Notes under the pieces: generated by a model
Database searches by the model: none
What the model was told of the DNA's origin: nothing
What the model saw: the letters and a program-made list of their open reading frames with translations, nothing else
Shown: in pieces, positions 1-8,165 of the stretch
How positions within the stretch are numbered: the stretch's first letter is position 1
How the letters are laid out: each line of letters starts with the position of its first letter
Source: an uncultured Bacteroidota bacterium
Lineage (GTDB): Bacteria > Bacteroidota > Bacteroidia > Bacteroidales > P3
Reading direction: 5' to 3'
Assembly (NCBI GenBank): GCA_902793295.1
Contig: CADBDA010000020.1
Coordinates: 1 to 35,662, forward strand
DNA length: 35,662 nucleotides
Made by a program: the position numbers and the translations under genes

Positions 1-98
1 CATGAAGCTGGTTTCCATTCCGTACTTTTTTTTCCATTCACAATACGAAATGCCAGCTTCTTTTATTGCATCTCACCTACGCATTTGTCGGAAGAACC
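1..98. repeat. Left copy of terminal inverted repeat with hairpin
   Basis: Positions 1-98 match the reverse complement of 35564-35662 almost throughout. Each copy holds an imperfect palindrome: GAAGCTGG near the outer end (4-11) pairs with CCAGCTTC (53-60), and CCGTA with TACG inside it. After the hairpin comes a conserved tail ending in GTCGGAAGAACC. The two copies differ mainly in the hairpin loop (a T8 tract here, a TTATTATTAG-type loop on the right) and at two bases of the tail. A conserved stem with a diverged loop suggests a structured dispersed repeat rather than a recent duplication. No transposase is visible beside it. Confidence 0.85.
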
Positions 99-320
99 AT
101 ATTTTTTTTGAAGAATAGAACATGGCATCGGTACCCCCGCTTCATGTGAGATAATAGCCGTTAGAAGACTTCGACGCTATGCCGGTTTTGATTTTTTCAA
201 TTAACACGATTTTGTTTCTGACGCCATCTATTCAATTATACAATAAAAGAAACTGATTGCCGTTTTTTTTGCGCAGTCAAAATAACTACAACAGACAGCC
301 ATCAACGAACAGACAAATCC
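99..320. other. Non-coding left flank
   Basis: This AT-rich stretch lies between the terminal repeat and the first gene. I see no convincing ORF and no clear TAnnTTTG promoter. The promoter of the MmcQ-family gene at 321 should lie here, but I cannot place it. Confidence 0.4.
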
Positions 321-695
321 ATGGATATTGAAAGCTACCGCAACTACTGCCTGTCGCTGGGCGACGACGTGACCGAGAAGATGCCCTTTCAGGCATTCAA
401 GGCCGCCAACGGAGTGCTGGCTTTCTACGTCTGCGGTCACATGTTTTCCTATTTCGACACCAACCAGTTCAGTATTGTCAACCTCAAATGCCAGCCCGAC
501 CGCATCGAAGACTTGAAGACACTGCATTCCGAAATAGGGAAGCCCCACAATCTGTCGGACAAGCACTGGATAGGCGTCGACGCCACCCGGTCGGAAGCGA
601 CGCTGTTGCGCGATTTGACACGCAACTCATACAATATCGTGAAACAAAAATACGGACGTCGCAAGCCCTCACCCAAACACCCCTCCAAACAATGA
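321..695 (+). CDS. MmcQ/YjbR family protein
   Basis: A 124-residue protein of the MmcQ/YjbR (DUF419) family, small proteins with a CyaY-like/double-wing fold often called DNA-binding; the cellular role is not established. The family pattern is clear: an N-terminal MDIESYRNYCLSL helix, a strand with FYVCGHMFSYFD, the NLKCQPDR strand, then KHWIGVD and a C-terminal helix with the RNSYNIV segment. Length is normal for the family. The basic, proline-rich tail (RRKPSPKHPSKQ) is an addition. The stop codon overlaps the start of the downstream radical SAM gene in an ATGA arrangement (692-695), so the two are probably translationally coupled. Confidence 0.85.
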   Translation: MDIESYRNYCLSLGDDVTEKMPFQAFKAANGVLAFYVCGHMFSYFDTNQFSIVNLKCQPDRIEDLKTLHSEIGKPHNLSDKHWIGVDATRSEATLLRDLTRNSYNIVKQKYGRRKPSPKHPSKQ

Positions 696-1795
696 CCCAC
701 AAGGAAGCACCACTGGATCTGGCGGCTTATATGAGCAACAGCATCCGCAACATTATGACCACCGCCTACAAGAATGTGCTGTCAAACCCCCGCGAAGCCA
801 AATTCGCTTTCACCATGCAACGCATCTTCGAGAAATCCGAGAAACGGCGCCGTCAGGTGAAAGAGAAAGAAGGCCTGGACATCCCACCATTCCTCATCAG
901 CAGCATCGCCACCCAATGCAACCTGCATTGCAAGGGCTGCTATGCGCGCAGCAACGGCATTGCCGAGGACAAAGAGGAGCGCCGCAAAGCCACCCTGAGC
1001 CCCGAGCAGTGGAAATCTGTCTTCGAGGAAGCAGCTTCGCTAGGCATCAATTTTTCGCTGCTGGCCGGAGGCGAACCCATGATGCGGCGCGACATACTGG
1101 AGCAGGTCGCCGAGGTGAAAGAAATGATTTTCCCTATTTTCACCAACGGCACCCTCATCGGACCCACCTACATGGACTTTCTGCGCAAACATCTGAACAT
1201 GGTGCCCGTCATCAGCGTCGAAGGGAATGCCAACGCCACCGACGAGCGGCGCGGTAAAGGCGTCTTCCAGCGAGCCCTGCTGTCGATGGAGATGCTACAG
1301 GAAGCCTCGCTTTTCTTCGGAACGAGCATCACTGTGACCAAGGAGAACATGCAGTACGTCACCTCGCCAGAATTCATCGACATGCTGCGTGCGAAAGGCT
1401 GCAAACTCATCTTCTACGTAGAATATGTACCCACCGAAGAAGGCACCGCTCATCTGGCGCTGGACGATGACGACAACCGCGAGTTGGACCGCATCGTCGA
1501 GACGCGACGCAGCGAACAGCCCGGCATCATCTTCCTCTCCTTCCCCGGCGACGAGAAATATCTGGGCGGCTGTCTTGCCTCGGGACGCGGATTCTTCCAC
1601 ATCGGTCCCGACGGTTCTGCCGAGCCCTGCCCCTTCTCGCCTTTCAGCGACAGCAACGTGGTCACCATGGGTCTGCGCGGTGCTCTCCAATCGCCCCTAT
1701 TCCGCAAAATACGCGACGCACGCGCCCTCGGCTGGGAGCACACCGGTGGCTGCACCCTCTTCGAACACCGCGAAGAAATAGAGCAGATGCTTTAG
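692..1795 (+). CDS. Radical SAM protein with SPASM-like C-terminus
   Basis: A 367-residue radical SAM enzyme. The cluster motif CNLHCKGC (Cys76, Cys80, Cys83) binds the [4Fe-4S] that cleaves S-adenosylmethionine, and the GGEP segment after the second strand is the usual SAM-contact motif. The C-terminal third has further cysteines (GGCLASGRG, EPCPF, GGCTLFEH), as in SPASM or twitch domains that carry auxiliary Fe-S clusters. The reaction cannot be told from sequence; no peptide substrate or partner maturase is nearby. I chose ATG 692 because it overlaps the preceding stop (ATGA); the frame stays open to 488, but that extension lies inside the MmcQ gene and does not look like family sequence. 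Confidence 0.85.
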   Translation: MTHKEAPLDLAAYMSNSIRNIMTTAYKNVLSNPREAKFAFTMQRIFEKSEKRRRQVKEKEGLDIPPFLISSIATQCNLHCKGCYARSNGIAEDKEERRKATLSPEQWKSVFEEAASLGINFSLLAGGEPMMRRDILEQVAEVKEMIFPIFTNGTLIGPTYMDFLRKHLNMVPVISVEGNANATDERRGKGVFQRALLSMEMLQEASLFFGTSITVTKENMQYVTSPEFIDMLRAKGCKLIFYVEYVPTEEGTAHLALDDDDNRELDRIVETRRSEQPGIIFLSFPGDEKYLGGCLASGRGFFHIGPDGSAEPCPFSPFSDSNVVTMGLRGALQSPLFRKIRDARALGWEHTGGCTLFEHREEIEQML

Positions 1796-1863
1796 CTCAG
1801 TTCCATAAATCCCATATCTGACAAACCGAAGCGACCGCCCTACATCCATCGCCTGGGTATAAC

Positions 1864-1890
1864 AAAAAAGGGCCTCTGACGAGACCCTTT
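1864..1890 (-). terminator. Intrinsic terminator of tRNA-Ala
   Basis: Read on the minus strand this is a 10-bp stem (AAAGGGTCTC with GAGGCCCTTT, one G-U pair), a GTCA loop and a T6 run. It begins a few bases past the 3' end of the tRNA. It may also stop plus-strand transcription from the radical SAM gene, although the T run on that side is short. Confidence 0.8.
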
Positions 1891-1893
1891 CTG

Positions 1894-1967
1894 TGGAGTA
1901 TATCGGAATCGAACCGATTACCTTTTGACTGCCAGTCAAACGCTCTAGCCAAGTGAGCTAATACCCC
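1894..1967 (-). tRNA. tRNA-Ala (anticodon GGC)
   Basis: A 74-nt cloverleaf on the minus strand. The acceptor stem GGGGTAT pairs with ATACTCC and contains the G3-U70 wobble that defines alanine tRNAs; the discriminator base is A. The anticodon arm is TTTGA-CTGGCAG-TCAAA, giving anticodon GGC for codon GCC. The T-arm contains GGTTCGATTCC. The 3' CCA is not encoded. A Bacteroidales promoter stands just upstream and a terminator just downstream, so it is a single-gene unit. Confidence 0.95.
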
Positions 1968-1981
1968 GTTGAAATCGGATG

Positions 1982-2012
1982 CAAAAGTACAACTTTTTTT
2001 TTATCCACCAAA
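1982..2012 (-). promoter_or_regulatory. Bacteroidales promoter for tRNA-Ala
   Basis: On the minus strand, TTTG (2009-2012) and TACTTTTG (1982-1989, matching TAnnTTTG) are separated by exactly 19 nt, the spacing known for the primary sigma factor of Bacteroides. Transcription would begin about 7 nt further on, a few bases before the mature tRNA 5' end. Confidence 0.8.
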
Positions 2013-2118
2013 ATTATTTTTTATTCTACTGGTTTTCAATAGATAATATTTACAAATGGCGTATATTTCGAATTCAATCATTCCCAAAATACGCCAATTT
2101 ACAGCCATTTTTCACTCC

Positions 2119-2976
2119 TTATACATCCCAGTTGAAGCCTGAAAAGGCATCGCCACCATTACCATTGTTACCATAATTTCCGTAGTTCGTGCCACTGGTT
2201 CCATTCCCATATTCGTCGTCCGAATAGTTGCCACCAGTTTTGTAAGCCTGCTGTTCGGATAATTCCTGCAAATGACGCAATTTCTTCATGCAGATTTTCC
2301 ACATACGGAAGTCGAAAAAGAGAAACAGCGGGAAAAGGATGCCCGACAGCCACGAGCCGTCTTCGCCCATCGCTTCAGGAATCATCAGCAGCGCATCGAA
2401 CGTGCCATGCAACAGCATGGGCACCAGATAAGCCAACAATAGGTTGCGTTTACGGTGTTCCGGCTGGAATTTTGCCAAAGCGAAGAAATAGCCCATAGCC
2501 ACACCGAACAGGAAATGGCCCGGCACAGAAAGCACCGCCCGCACGGAGCCCGTCATCAGTGCCGACGCGAAGGTGTCCTGCGCAAAAACATAGAGCACAT
2601 TCTCCAAACTGGCAAAGCCCAGCGACACAAACGCAGCATAGACGATGCCATCGAAATACTCGTCGAAATGACGGCTGCGCCACACCGCCAGCGAGAGAAG
2701 AATCAGTTTGCACAATTCCTCGGAATTGCCCGCAACGACATAGCCGTTGTATATTCCACCGAAAAAGTCCGGAAGGAGGCTTCCAAAGCCGATGTAGAGC
2801 GAAGAGAAGAAACGCTCCAAGAAAACAGCCGGCACGGCGGAAAGGCAGCCAAAGAAGAACGCCTTGGCGAGCAAGCCCAGCGGCTCTTTCTGGAATTTGT
2901 CCTTGCGGTAGATAAAGATTGCCAGTACCAGCGCGGGAAAAACGGCCAGTGCAAGCATTATTACTTGTTCAGTCAT
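2119..2976 (-). CDS. PrsW family intramembrane metalloprotease
   Basis: A 285-residue multi-pass membrane protein of the PrsW/RsiW-degrading family (CPBP-type intramembrane proteases). Family motifs are visible: SEELCK (Glu86-Glu87, the EExxK signature), ASLEN (Glu125), PGHFLFG (His154) and HGTFDAL (His190, Asp194), all in or next to hydrophobic helices. In Bacillus PrsW cleaves an anti-sigma factor; the substrate here is unknown. The last ~40 residues form an Asn/Gly/Tyr-rich, probably disordered tail. I chose ATG 2976; a TTG at 3009 would add 11 residues but lies inside the -7 element of the likely promoter. Confidence 0.85.
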   Translation of the reverse strand: MTEQVIMLALAVFPALVLAIFIYRKDKFQKEPLGLLAKAFFFGCLSAVPAVFLERFFSSLYIGFGSLLPDFFGGIYNGYVVAGNSEELCKLILLSLAVWRSRHFDEYFDGIVYAAFVSLGFASLENVLYVFAQDTFASALMTGSVRAVLSVPGHFLFGVAMGYFFALAKFQPEHRKRNLLLAYLVPMLLHGTFDALLMIPEAMGEDGSWLSGILFPLFLFFDFRMWKICMKKLRHLQELSEQQAYKTGGNYSDDEYGNGTSGTNYGNYGNNGNGGDAFSGFNWDV

Positions 2977-3006
2977 TTGCGAATAATCATCAGAGTTTTG
3001 CAACTG

Positions 3007-3036
3007 CAAAAATACGTATCTTTTGCCAATTGCAAA
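3007..3036 (-). promoter_or_regulatory. Promoter for the PrsW-family gene
   Basis: On the minus strand TTTG (3033-3036) is followed 18 nt later by TATTTTTG (3007-3014, TAnnTTTG). This leaves a short leader to ATG 2976 and argues against the upstream TTG start. Confidence 0.6.
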
Positions 3037-3042
3037 AATAAA

Positions 3043-3074
3043 TTTTCACAATCCATAAAAGTTCTGTATTTTTG
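3043..3074 (+). promoter_or_regulatory. Promoter for the 3107-6579 operon
   Basis: TATTTTTG at 3067-3074 fits the -7 consensus TAnnTTTG. A TTTT/TTTTC element near 3043-3047 sits at about the right distance for -33. An AGGGAT purine stretch just before ATG 3107 could act as ribosome binding site. The promoter is divergent from that of the PrsW gene. Confidence 0.55.
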
Positions 3075-3106
3075 CACAGATTTTTTCAGCATTAAAAAGG
3101 GATAAC

Positions 3107-3880
3107 ATGTTCGCAAACAAACCCACTGTCGGATTATTCATACCTTGCTGCGTAGACCAGTATGCACCCGCCACAGGCATGGCTATGGTACGCCTGCTCG
3201 AAGGGTTGGGACTGGACTGCTACTATCCCCAGGAACTCACCTGTTGCGGCAAAGACCTCTACCATCAAGGCGACCGCGACACAGCCAAGGCACTGGGTGA
3301 AAAACTCATCGAACAATTCGGCGACTGCACCCACATCGTCTCCTGTGGCAGCGGATGTGTCACCTACATGAAGGTGCATTTCGGCCGTCTCTTCCACAAC
3401 ACCACCCTCCATAACAGCTATCGCCAGTTTCTCGACAAGACTTACGATCTCAGCGATTTTCTGGTCAACGTGATCCACTACCAGCCCACTGACGTCATCT
3501 TCCCCCACCGCGTGGCATTCATAGACCACTGCACCACCATGCGCGACTATGTCTGCACTGCCCACCCTGACCATAAAGGCCTCACTGAAGAACCACGCCA
3601 ACTGCTGCGTGCCGTCAACGGTCTTGAGCTGGTGGAAATGGCCCAGGCCGATGTCTGCTGCGGATTCGGAGGTCAGTTTGCAAACTATTTCACCCCCATC
3701 TCCGACAGCCTGGCCAAACGCAAAGTCGACAACGCCCTGGCCGCAGGCGCCGAATATATCGTCTCGACCGAGATGAGTTGCCTTTTGCATCTGAAATCCT
3801 ATATCGACAAGGTGGGCGCTCCCATCTCCTGCCTCCATCTGGCCGAACTGCTGGCACCACCCATGGAGGAGCACCATTGA
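3107..3880 (+). CDS. LutA/YkgE-like (Fe-S)-binding protein
   Basis: A 257-residue protein with two cysteine-rich CCG domains, as in LutA/YkgE (lactate utilisation) and the CCG-domain subunits of heterodisulfide reductase. First half: IPCCVDQYAP, then LTCCGKD and SCGSGC. Second half: DHCTTMRD, then VCCGFGGQF and a final MSCLLH cysteine. In lactate oxidation LutA works with LutB and LutC, but neither lies alongside; this copy instead heads a transport operon. Function is therefore inferred only as electron transfer through Fe-S clusters. The stop overlaps the next start by one base (TGATG). Confidence 0.8.
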   Translation: MFANKPTVGLFIPCCVDQYAPATGMAMVRLLEGLGLDCYYPQELTCCGKDLYHQGDRDTAKALGEKLIEQFGDCTHIVSCGSGCVTYMKVHFGRLFHNTTLHNSYRQFLDKTYDLSDFLVNVIHYQPTDVIFPHRVAFIDHCTTMRDYVCTAHPDHKGLTEEPRQLLRAVNGLELVEMAQADVCCGFGGQFANYFTPISDSLAKRKVDNALAAGAEYIVSTEMSCLLHLKSYIDKVGAPISCLHLAELLAPPMEEHH

Positions 3881-4860
3881 TGGCAAACCACCGCTATAAC
3901 GCCTACGCTGACTTCTTCCGCCGCACTTATGGGGAACGCATGCAGAAGCTCTCCATCGACGCCGGTTTCAGCTGCCCCAACCGCAGCAGCAACAACCGCA
4001 CAGACGGCGGCTGCACCTTCTGCAACAACAGCGCCTTCAACCCCTCCTACTGCACTCCTCAAAAAAGCATCCGCCAACAGCTGGACGAGGGCATCTCTTT
4101 CCACGAACACCGCTACCGGAAGACAGGTCGCTACCTGGCCTACTTCCAAGCCTATTCCAATACCTACGCCCCGCTCGAAGTGTTGAAGGAACGCTATGGC
4201 CAGGCACTTTCCCACCCGCAGGTTGCCGGACTCATTATCGGCACCCGCCCCGACTGCGTCGACGAGCGTGTACTCGACTATATCGCCACCCTCACCAAAA
4301 CACACTTTGTGGCAGTGGAATACGGTGCCGAAAGCTGTTACGACGATACGCTGCGCCTTATCAACCGAGGCCACGATTTCGCCACCACACGCCGCGCCAT
4401 CGAGATGACCGTCGAACGTGGCATCGGCTGCGGCATACACCTCATCCTGGGGCTTCCTGGCGAAGACCGCAATAAGATACTCCTCGAAACGGACATCGTC
4501 AACAGCCTTCCCATCAACACCCTGAAGTTGCACCAGCTGCAGATTCTGAAGGGCTCGCAGATGGAACGCCACTACGACGGCAGCCTTCCCGTGCCACCCG
4601 AAGAGGCCATCATGCACTTCCAACTGGACGAATACATCGCGCTGGTGTGCGACTTTCTGGAGCGTCTGCGTCCCGACATCATGATGGAACGTTTTGCCGG
4701 CGAAGTGCCTCCCCGTTTTCAAGCACAACCCCAGCGCAGCTGGCGACGCCCCGACGGCCGCCTTATCCGAAACGAAGAGATTCCCCTACTTGTCGATGCC
4801 GAACTGGCCCGACGCGACAGTCGTCAGGGATCACACTACAACCCACATCCAAAACAATGA
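3880..4860 (+). CDS. TIGR01212 (YhcC-type) radical SAM protein
   Basis: A 326-residue radical SAM protein of the YhcC/TIGR01212 family. The N-terminus is diagnostic: RYNAYADFFRRTYGERMQKL followed by SIDAGFSCPN and GGCTFCNN, giving the C-x12-C-x2-C cluster ligands Cys32, Cys45 and Cys48. LILGLPGED and LKLHQLQILKGSQM later in the chain are also typical of the family. The molecular activity of the family is not settled. I chose ATG 3880, which overlaps the previous stop; the frame is open upstream to 3778 only within the LutA-like gene. The stop overlaps the next start (ATGA, 4857-4860). Confidence 0.88.
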   Translation: MANHRYNAYADFFRRTYGERMQKLSIDAGFSCPNRSSNNRTDGGCTFCNNSAFNPSYCTPQKSIRQQLDEGISFHEHRYRKTGRYLAYFQAYSNTYAPLEVLKERYGQALSHPQVAGLIIGTRPDCVDERVLDYIATLTKTHFVAVEYGAESCYDDTLRLINRGHDFATTRRAIEMTVERGIGCGIHLILGLPGEDRNKILLETDIVNSLPINTLKLHQLQILKGSQMERHYDGSLPVPPEEAIMHFQLDEYIALVCDFLERLRPDIMMERFAGEVPPRFQAQPQRSWRRPDGRLIRNEEIPLLVDAELARRDSRQGSHYNPHPKQ

Positions 4861-5822
4861 AGAAACAACATAACATCTGGATCATCTGCCTGCTCTTGGC
4901 CGTTGTGGTGGCCGTCACTATGGCGCTCTGCGCCGGTCTTGGCGTCGTCCGCTTCGACCGTCAGCAGTTGCTCGAATCCCCTATCTTCTGGAACCTTCGT
5001 CTGCCGCGCATCGTGCTCAGCGTCCTGGTCGGCGCGCTACTGTCGGTTTGCGGCGGAGTCTACCAGTCGGTGTTTCGCAACCCACTCACCGACCCTTACG
5101 TCTTAGGCATCTCGTCAGGCGCCTCGCTAGGAGCCGCCATCGCCATCATCCTCGGATGGGAGTCCTACCTGTGGGGGGTGGGTGGCATGGCCCTTGCCAC
5201 CGCACTCCTCACCATACTGCTCATCTTCAAGATATCCTCCATCGGCAACCGCATGCACACCACCACGCTGCTTCTCACCGGTGTCTGCCTCACGTTCCTC
5301 ATCACCGCCGTCATCTCGCTCCTTATGGCACTGCGCCAAGACAAGATGGAGAGCATCATCTTCTGGACCATGGGCAGCTTCGCCTCCGCCTCGTGGTTTG
5401 ATGTATGGATACTCATCCCCGTTGCCGTGGTGGGACTTTTTGTAGTCCTCTACTATCGTAAGGACCTCAACCTGCTGCTGGCCGGCAGTGAGACGGCGCA
5501 AAGCCTCGGAGTGGAAGTCGAGAAGGTGCGTCGACGCCTTCTTTTCTTCACCACCCTCATGGTGGCCTTTTCTGTTTCCACCTGCGGTGTCATTGGTTTC
5601 GTCGGACTTGTGGTGCCACACTGTGTCAGGCTGGTCTGTGGAGCCGACAACCGTCGCATCATCCCCTACTCGATCTTCATCGGGGCACTCTTCATGCTGC
5701 TTTGCGACACACTGGCACGCACCCTGCTACCGCCCAACGAACTGCCCGTCGGAAGCATCACATCGCTCATCGGCGCCCCCATGTTTATCTACCTGCTCTA
5801 CAAATCCAAACGTAAAATCTGA
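4857..5822 (+). CDS. FecCD-type ABC transporter permease
   Basis: A 321-residue polytopic permease of the FecCD/BtuC family, which moves iron-siderophore, haem or cobalamin across the inner membrane. Seen: an N-terminal membrane segment after MKKQHNIW, the family hallmark LRLPRIVLSVLVGALLSV, NPLTDPYVLGISSGASLG, and the C-terminal VGLVVPHCVRL plus LPVGSITSLIGAPMFIYLL segments. Around ten membrane helices fit the hydrophobicity. The ATPase follows 4 bp after the stop. Substrate cannot be read from sequence; no substrate-binding protein or TonB receptor is adjacent. ATG 4857 is set by the ATGA overlap with the radical SAM gene. Confidence 0.92.
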   Translation: MKKQHNIWIICLLLAVVVAVTMALCAGLGVVRFDRQQLLESPIFWNLRLPRIVLSVLVGALLSVCGGVYQSVFRNPLTDPYVLGISSGASLGAAIAIILGWESYLWGVGGMALATALLTILLIFKISSIGNRMHTTTLLLTGVCLTFLITAVISLLMALRQDKMESIIFWTMGSFASASWFDVWILIPVAVVGLFVVLYYRKDLNLLLAGSETAQSLGVEVEKVRRRLLFFTTLMVAFSVSTCGVIGFVGLVVPHCVRLVCGADNRRIIPYSIFIGALFMLLCDTLARTLLPPNELPVGSITSLIGAPMFIYLLYKSKRKI

Positions 5823-5826
5823 ACCC

Positions 5827-6579
5827 ATGATCGAAGTACGCAATCTCTCCTACAGCTATGGCAAGAAAAGCATTCTGAACGACATAAGCTTCAGTGTGCC
5901 TGAAGGGTCATTCGTCGCCGTCATGGGTTCCAACGGCTGCGGCAAGACCACCCTGCTGCGCTGCGTATCGAGGCTGCTGACACCACAACAAGGGACGGTA
6001 CTCATTGACGGCCGTCCAGCCGAGAGCTACAGCATCCGTCAACTGGCCCAGCAACTGGCGCTTGTACAACAGCATCCGCAGACTGATTTCGACTTTTCGG
6101 CCTTCGAAACCGTCCTGATGGGCCGCAACCCCTACCAACACCATCTGCAGAACGAATCACAACAGGACTGGGACATCGTGGAACAATGCATGAAAATGAC
6201 CAACACCTGGCATCTGCGACTGGCACTGCCCGGACAGATGAGCGGCGGCGAGCTGCAACGCGTCATGATAGCACGCGCACTGGCACAACAGACACCGGTG
6301 CTGCTCCTCGACGAGCCCACCTCCAATCTCGACATCGCACATCAGTTTGAAATCATGGAGCTGCTTACCGAAATCAACCGCCGTGAGAAAAAAACCATAC
6401 TTATTGTGGTCCACGACCTGAACCTGGCCCTGCGCTACTGCCCCGAGGCGTTACTGCTCCACCATCAGCAACTACTTTTTCAAGGGCCCACTGCCGACGC
6501 ACTCTCCAGCGAACGCATCGCCACCGTCTTCGGCGTAAAGGCCCAGAACATCGGAGGCTATCTCCGCTTTGAACGTTAA
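5827..6579 (+). CDS. FecE/BtuD-type ABC transporter ATPase
   Basis: A 250-residue ATP-binding subunit partnering the permease just upstream. Walker A is GSNGCGKTT, the ABC signature MSGGELQR, Walker B VLLLDEPTS, and the switch histidine lies in VVHDLNLAL. Length and layout are standard for importers of iron chelates or cobalamin. It is the last gene of the operon that begins at 3107 and is followed by a hairpin. ATG 5827 directly starts the conserved MIEVRNLSYSY strand; the open frame upstream to 5488 overlaps the permease and is not family-like. Confidence 0.93.
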   Translation: MIEVRNLSYSYGKKSILNDISFSVPEGSFVAVMGSNGCGKTTLLRCVSRLLTPQQGTVLIDGRPAESYSIRQLAQQLALVQQHPQTDFDFSAFETVLMGRNPYQHHLQNESQQDWDIVEQCMKMTNTWHLRLALPGQMSGGELQRVMIARALAQQTPVLLLDEPTSNLDIAHQFEIMELLTEINRREKKTILIVVHDLNLALRYCPEALLLHHQQLLFQGPTADALSSERIATVFGVKAQNIGGYLRFER

Positions 6580-6600
6580 GCAACACTTCCTTCATACAAC

Positions 6601-6645
6601 AAGGGAGGTAACCTCGGTTCCGACATCGCCTCCCTTATTTGTTTT
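6601..6645 (+). terminator. Terminator of the 3107-6579 operon
   Basis: AAGGGAGG (6601-6608) pairs with CCTCCCTT (6629-6636), followed by ATTTGTTTT. The loop is about 20 nt. It lies 21 bp after the ATPase stop and between convergent genes, so it may act weakly in the other direction too. Confidence 0.65.
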
Positions 6646-6669
6646 ACACAATAGCACTACAGCTGTGTA

Positions 6670-7344
6670 TTAAAAATGAAACCCCGCAGGAATAAAAATG
6701 CCAAGGCCAAAAGAGAGATGGTCCATATCCAACTTGGGATACATGTGGTAGCTGCAGCTCAACAGCACTGGACCCACCTGCAGCTGTGCTTCGGGGCCCC
6801 ACATGAAATAGACACCATTGAAAAAATTGGGCGACTTATCGAGGATTTTGCCGAAGGTAGACGACACCAATCCGGGTAAAGCGCCAAAACAATAGAGCCA
6901 GTGCGCCTTCTCGGTATTCCATGTGTAGCCTACGCCACAACCCACCGACACAGGACCCAATTTGAATCCCAATGAACCGAGGTTGTAGCTCAACGGATTG
7001 AACGGATCCTCAACGGAACGCGAAGTCTCAAAAGTTTTTTTGCCAAAATTGAAACCACCCTCTGAGGAAAAATAGAAATACTCGACATACACGCCCATCT
7101 TGAAACTCATCTGATAGACGGGCGAAAACACATAGCTGAAGGACACGCCACTATCATCGTACCAATCAATAAAATCGGTCATTTTCTGTCTATGCGACGG
7201 TGCGAAAAACGATGGTTGCCCAGAAGGTTGTAGACTTTGGATAGAGAGACTTCTGGTAAGGCCCGAGGGCTGCATCGGATTGCCGTCGGCCCATGCCGGT
7301 AAAGAAGCAAGGCAAATGAGTGCCAGTAAGATGTTTTTTTTCAT
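6670..7344 (-). CDS. Exported protein, paralogue of the 7374 gene
   Basis: A 224-residue protein with a clear signal peptide (MKKNILLALICLASLPAWA, cleavage likely after AWA). I do not recognise a named family. Alternating aromatic and polar residues, strands with GFKLGP and GCGVGYTWNTEKAHW, and a C-terminal segment ending in Phe (AGFHF) would suit an outer-membrane beta-barrel, which is inference. It shares its whole length with the neighbour upstream, including DPFNPLSY, FFNGVYF.WGPE and YHMYPKLDMDH. The 29-bp gap suggests co-transcription after 7374-8057. Confidence 0.75.
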   Translation of the reverse strand: MKKNILLALICLASLPAWADGNPMQPSGLTRSLSIQSLQPSGQPSFFAPSHRQKMTDFIDWYDDSGVSFSYVFSPVYQMSFKMGVYVEYFYFSSEGGFNFGKKTFETSRSVEDPFNPLSYNLGSLGFKLGPVSVGCGVGYTWNTEKAHWLYCFGALPGLVSSTFGKILDKSPNFFNGVYFMWGPEAQLQVGPVLLSCSYHMYPKLDMDHLSFGLGIFIPAGFHF

Positions 7345-7373
7345 AACTTATTATTTGTATAAATGATTCGCAA

Positions 7374-8057
7374 TTAACAGGCAAAACGAGGAACGCCATC
7401 GATGCAAATACCGATGCCCAGGAAGAAATGGTCCATGTCGAGTTTGGGGTACATGTGATAGCCACCGGAGAGCATTACATGGCCCAGTTGCATGTGCACT
7501 TCAGGCCCCCAGGTGAAATAGACCCCATTGAAAAAGTTGGTCGATGAGTCAGCTATTTTGCCGACAGCAGAGGCTATCAGACCCGGCCCGGGTCCAAAGG
7601 AGTAAAGCCAATGCGCCTTTTCTGTGTTCCAGGTATAGCCCATGCCACAGCCCAGCATGAGCGGGCCCAGTTTGAACCCCATAGAGAAGCGGGAATAGCT
7701 CAACGGATTGAATGGATTTTCGACATCGCGCATGGTTTCATAGGTTTTTGTGCCGAAATTAAAACCATAATCCATGCCAAAATAGAGAAAATCGGCAAAT
7801 AGTATATTACTGAAAGACAGCTGAAACACCGGAGAGAAAGTATAGCCGATGGAGACCCCTTCTTTAAAGACAAGACTGCTGATATCCATCGATTTCTGAT
7901 GAAGCGATGGAGCGAATAAAGAGCGGCTTTCCGCCGGTTGTAAGCCTTGGAACGAATGTTCAAAAGAATGATTGACAGATAGCGAGGAAATACCGTCAGC
8001 CCATGCCGGCAAGGACATGAGAACCAGAGCCAGCCATAGAAAGTTTTTTTTCAACAT
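7374..8057 (-). CDS. Exported protein, paralogue of the 6670 gene
   Basis: A 227-residue protein with signal peptide (hydrophobic core LWLALVLMSLPAWA). It is colinear with the 6670-7344 product and shares the motifs NPLSY, GFKLGP, GYTWNTEKAHWLY, FFNGVYFTWGPE and YHMYPKLDMDH, so the pair arose by tandem duplication. Divergence is highest just after the signal peptide. It is probably a small outer-membrane barrel or surface-associated protein; function unknown. It is the first gene of the pair, with a TAnnTTTG element about 110 bp upstream. Confidence 0.75.
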   Translation of the reverse strand: MLKKNFLWLALVLMSLPAWADGISSLSVNHSFEHSFQGLQPAESRSLFAPSLHQKSMDISSLVFKEGVSIGYTFSPVFQLSFSNILFADFLYFGMDYGFNFGTKTYETMRDVENPFNPLSYSRFSMGFKLGPLMLGCGMGYTWNTEKAHWLYSFGPGPGLIASAVGKIADSSTNFFNGVYFTWGPEVHMQLGHVMLSGGYHMYPKLDMDHFFLGIGICIDGVPRFAC

Positions 8058-8165
8058 AACGATTGTTTTTTGTACAATTTAACGAATAATAATATCACAG
8101 GTACTATAATACAAATCAATGAGTTACATGCATATTCAAAACCGCAGCACCTCCATCTCATAGTG

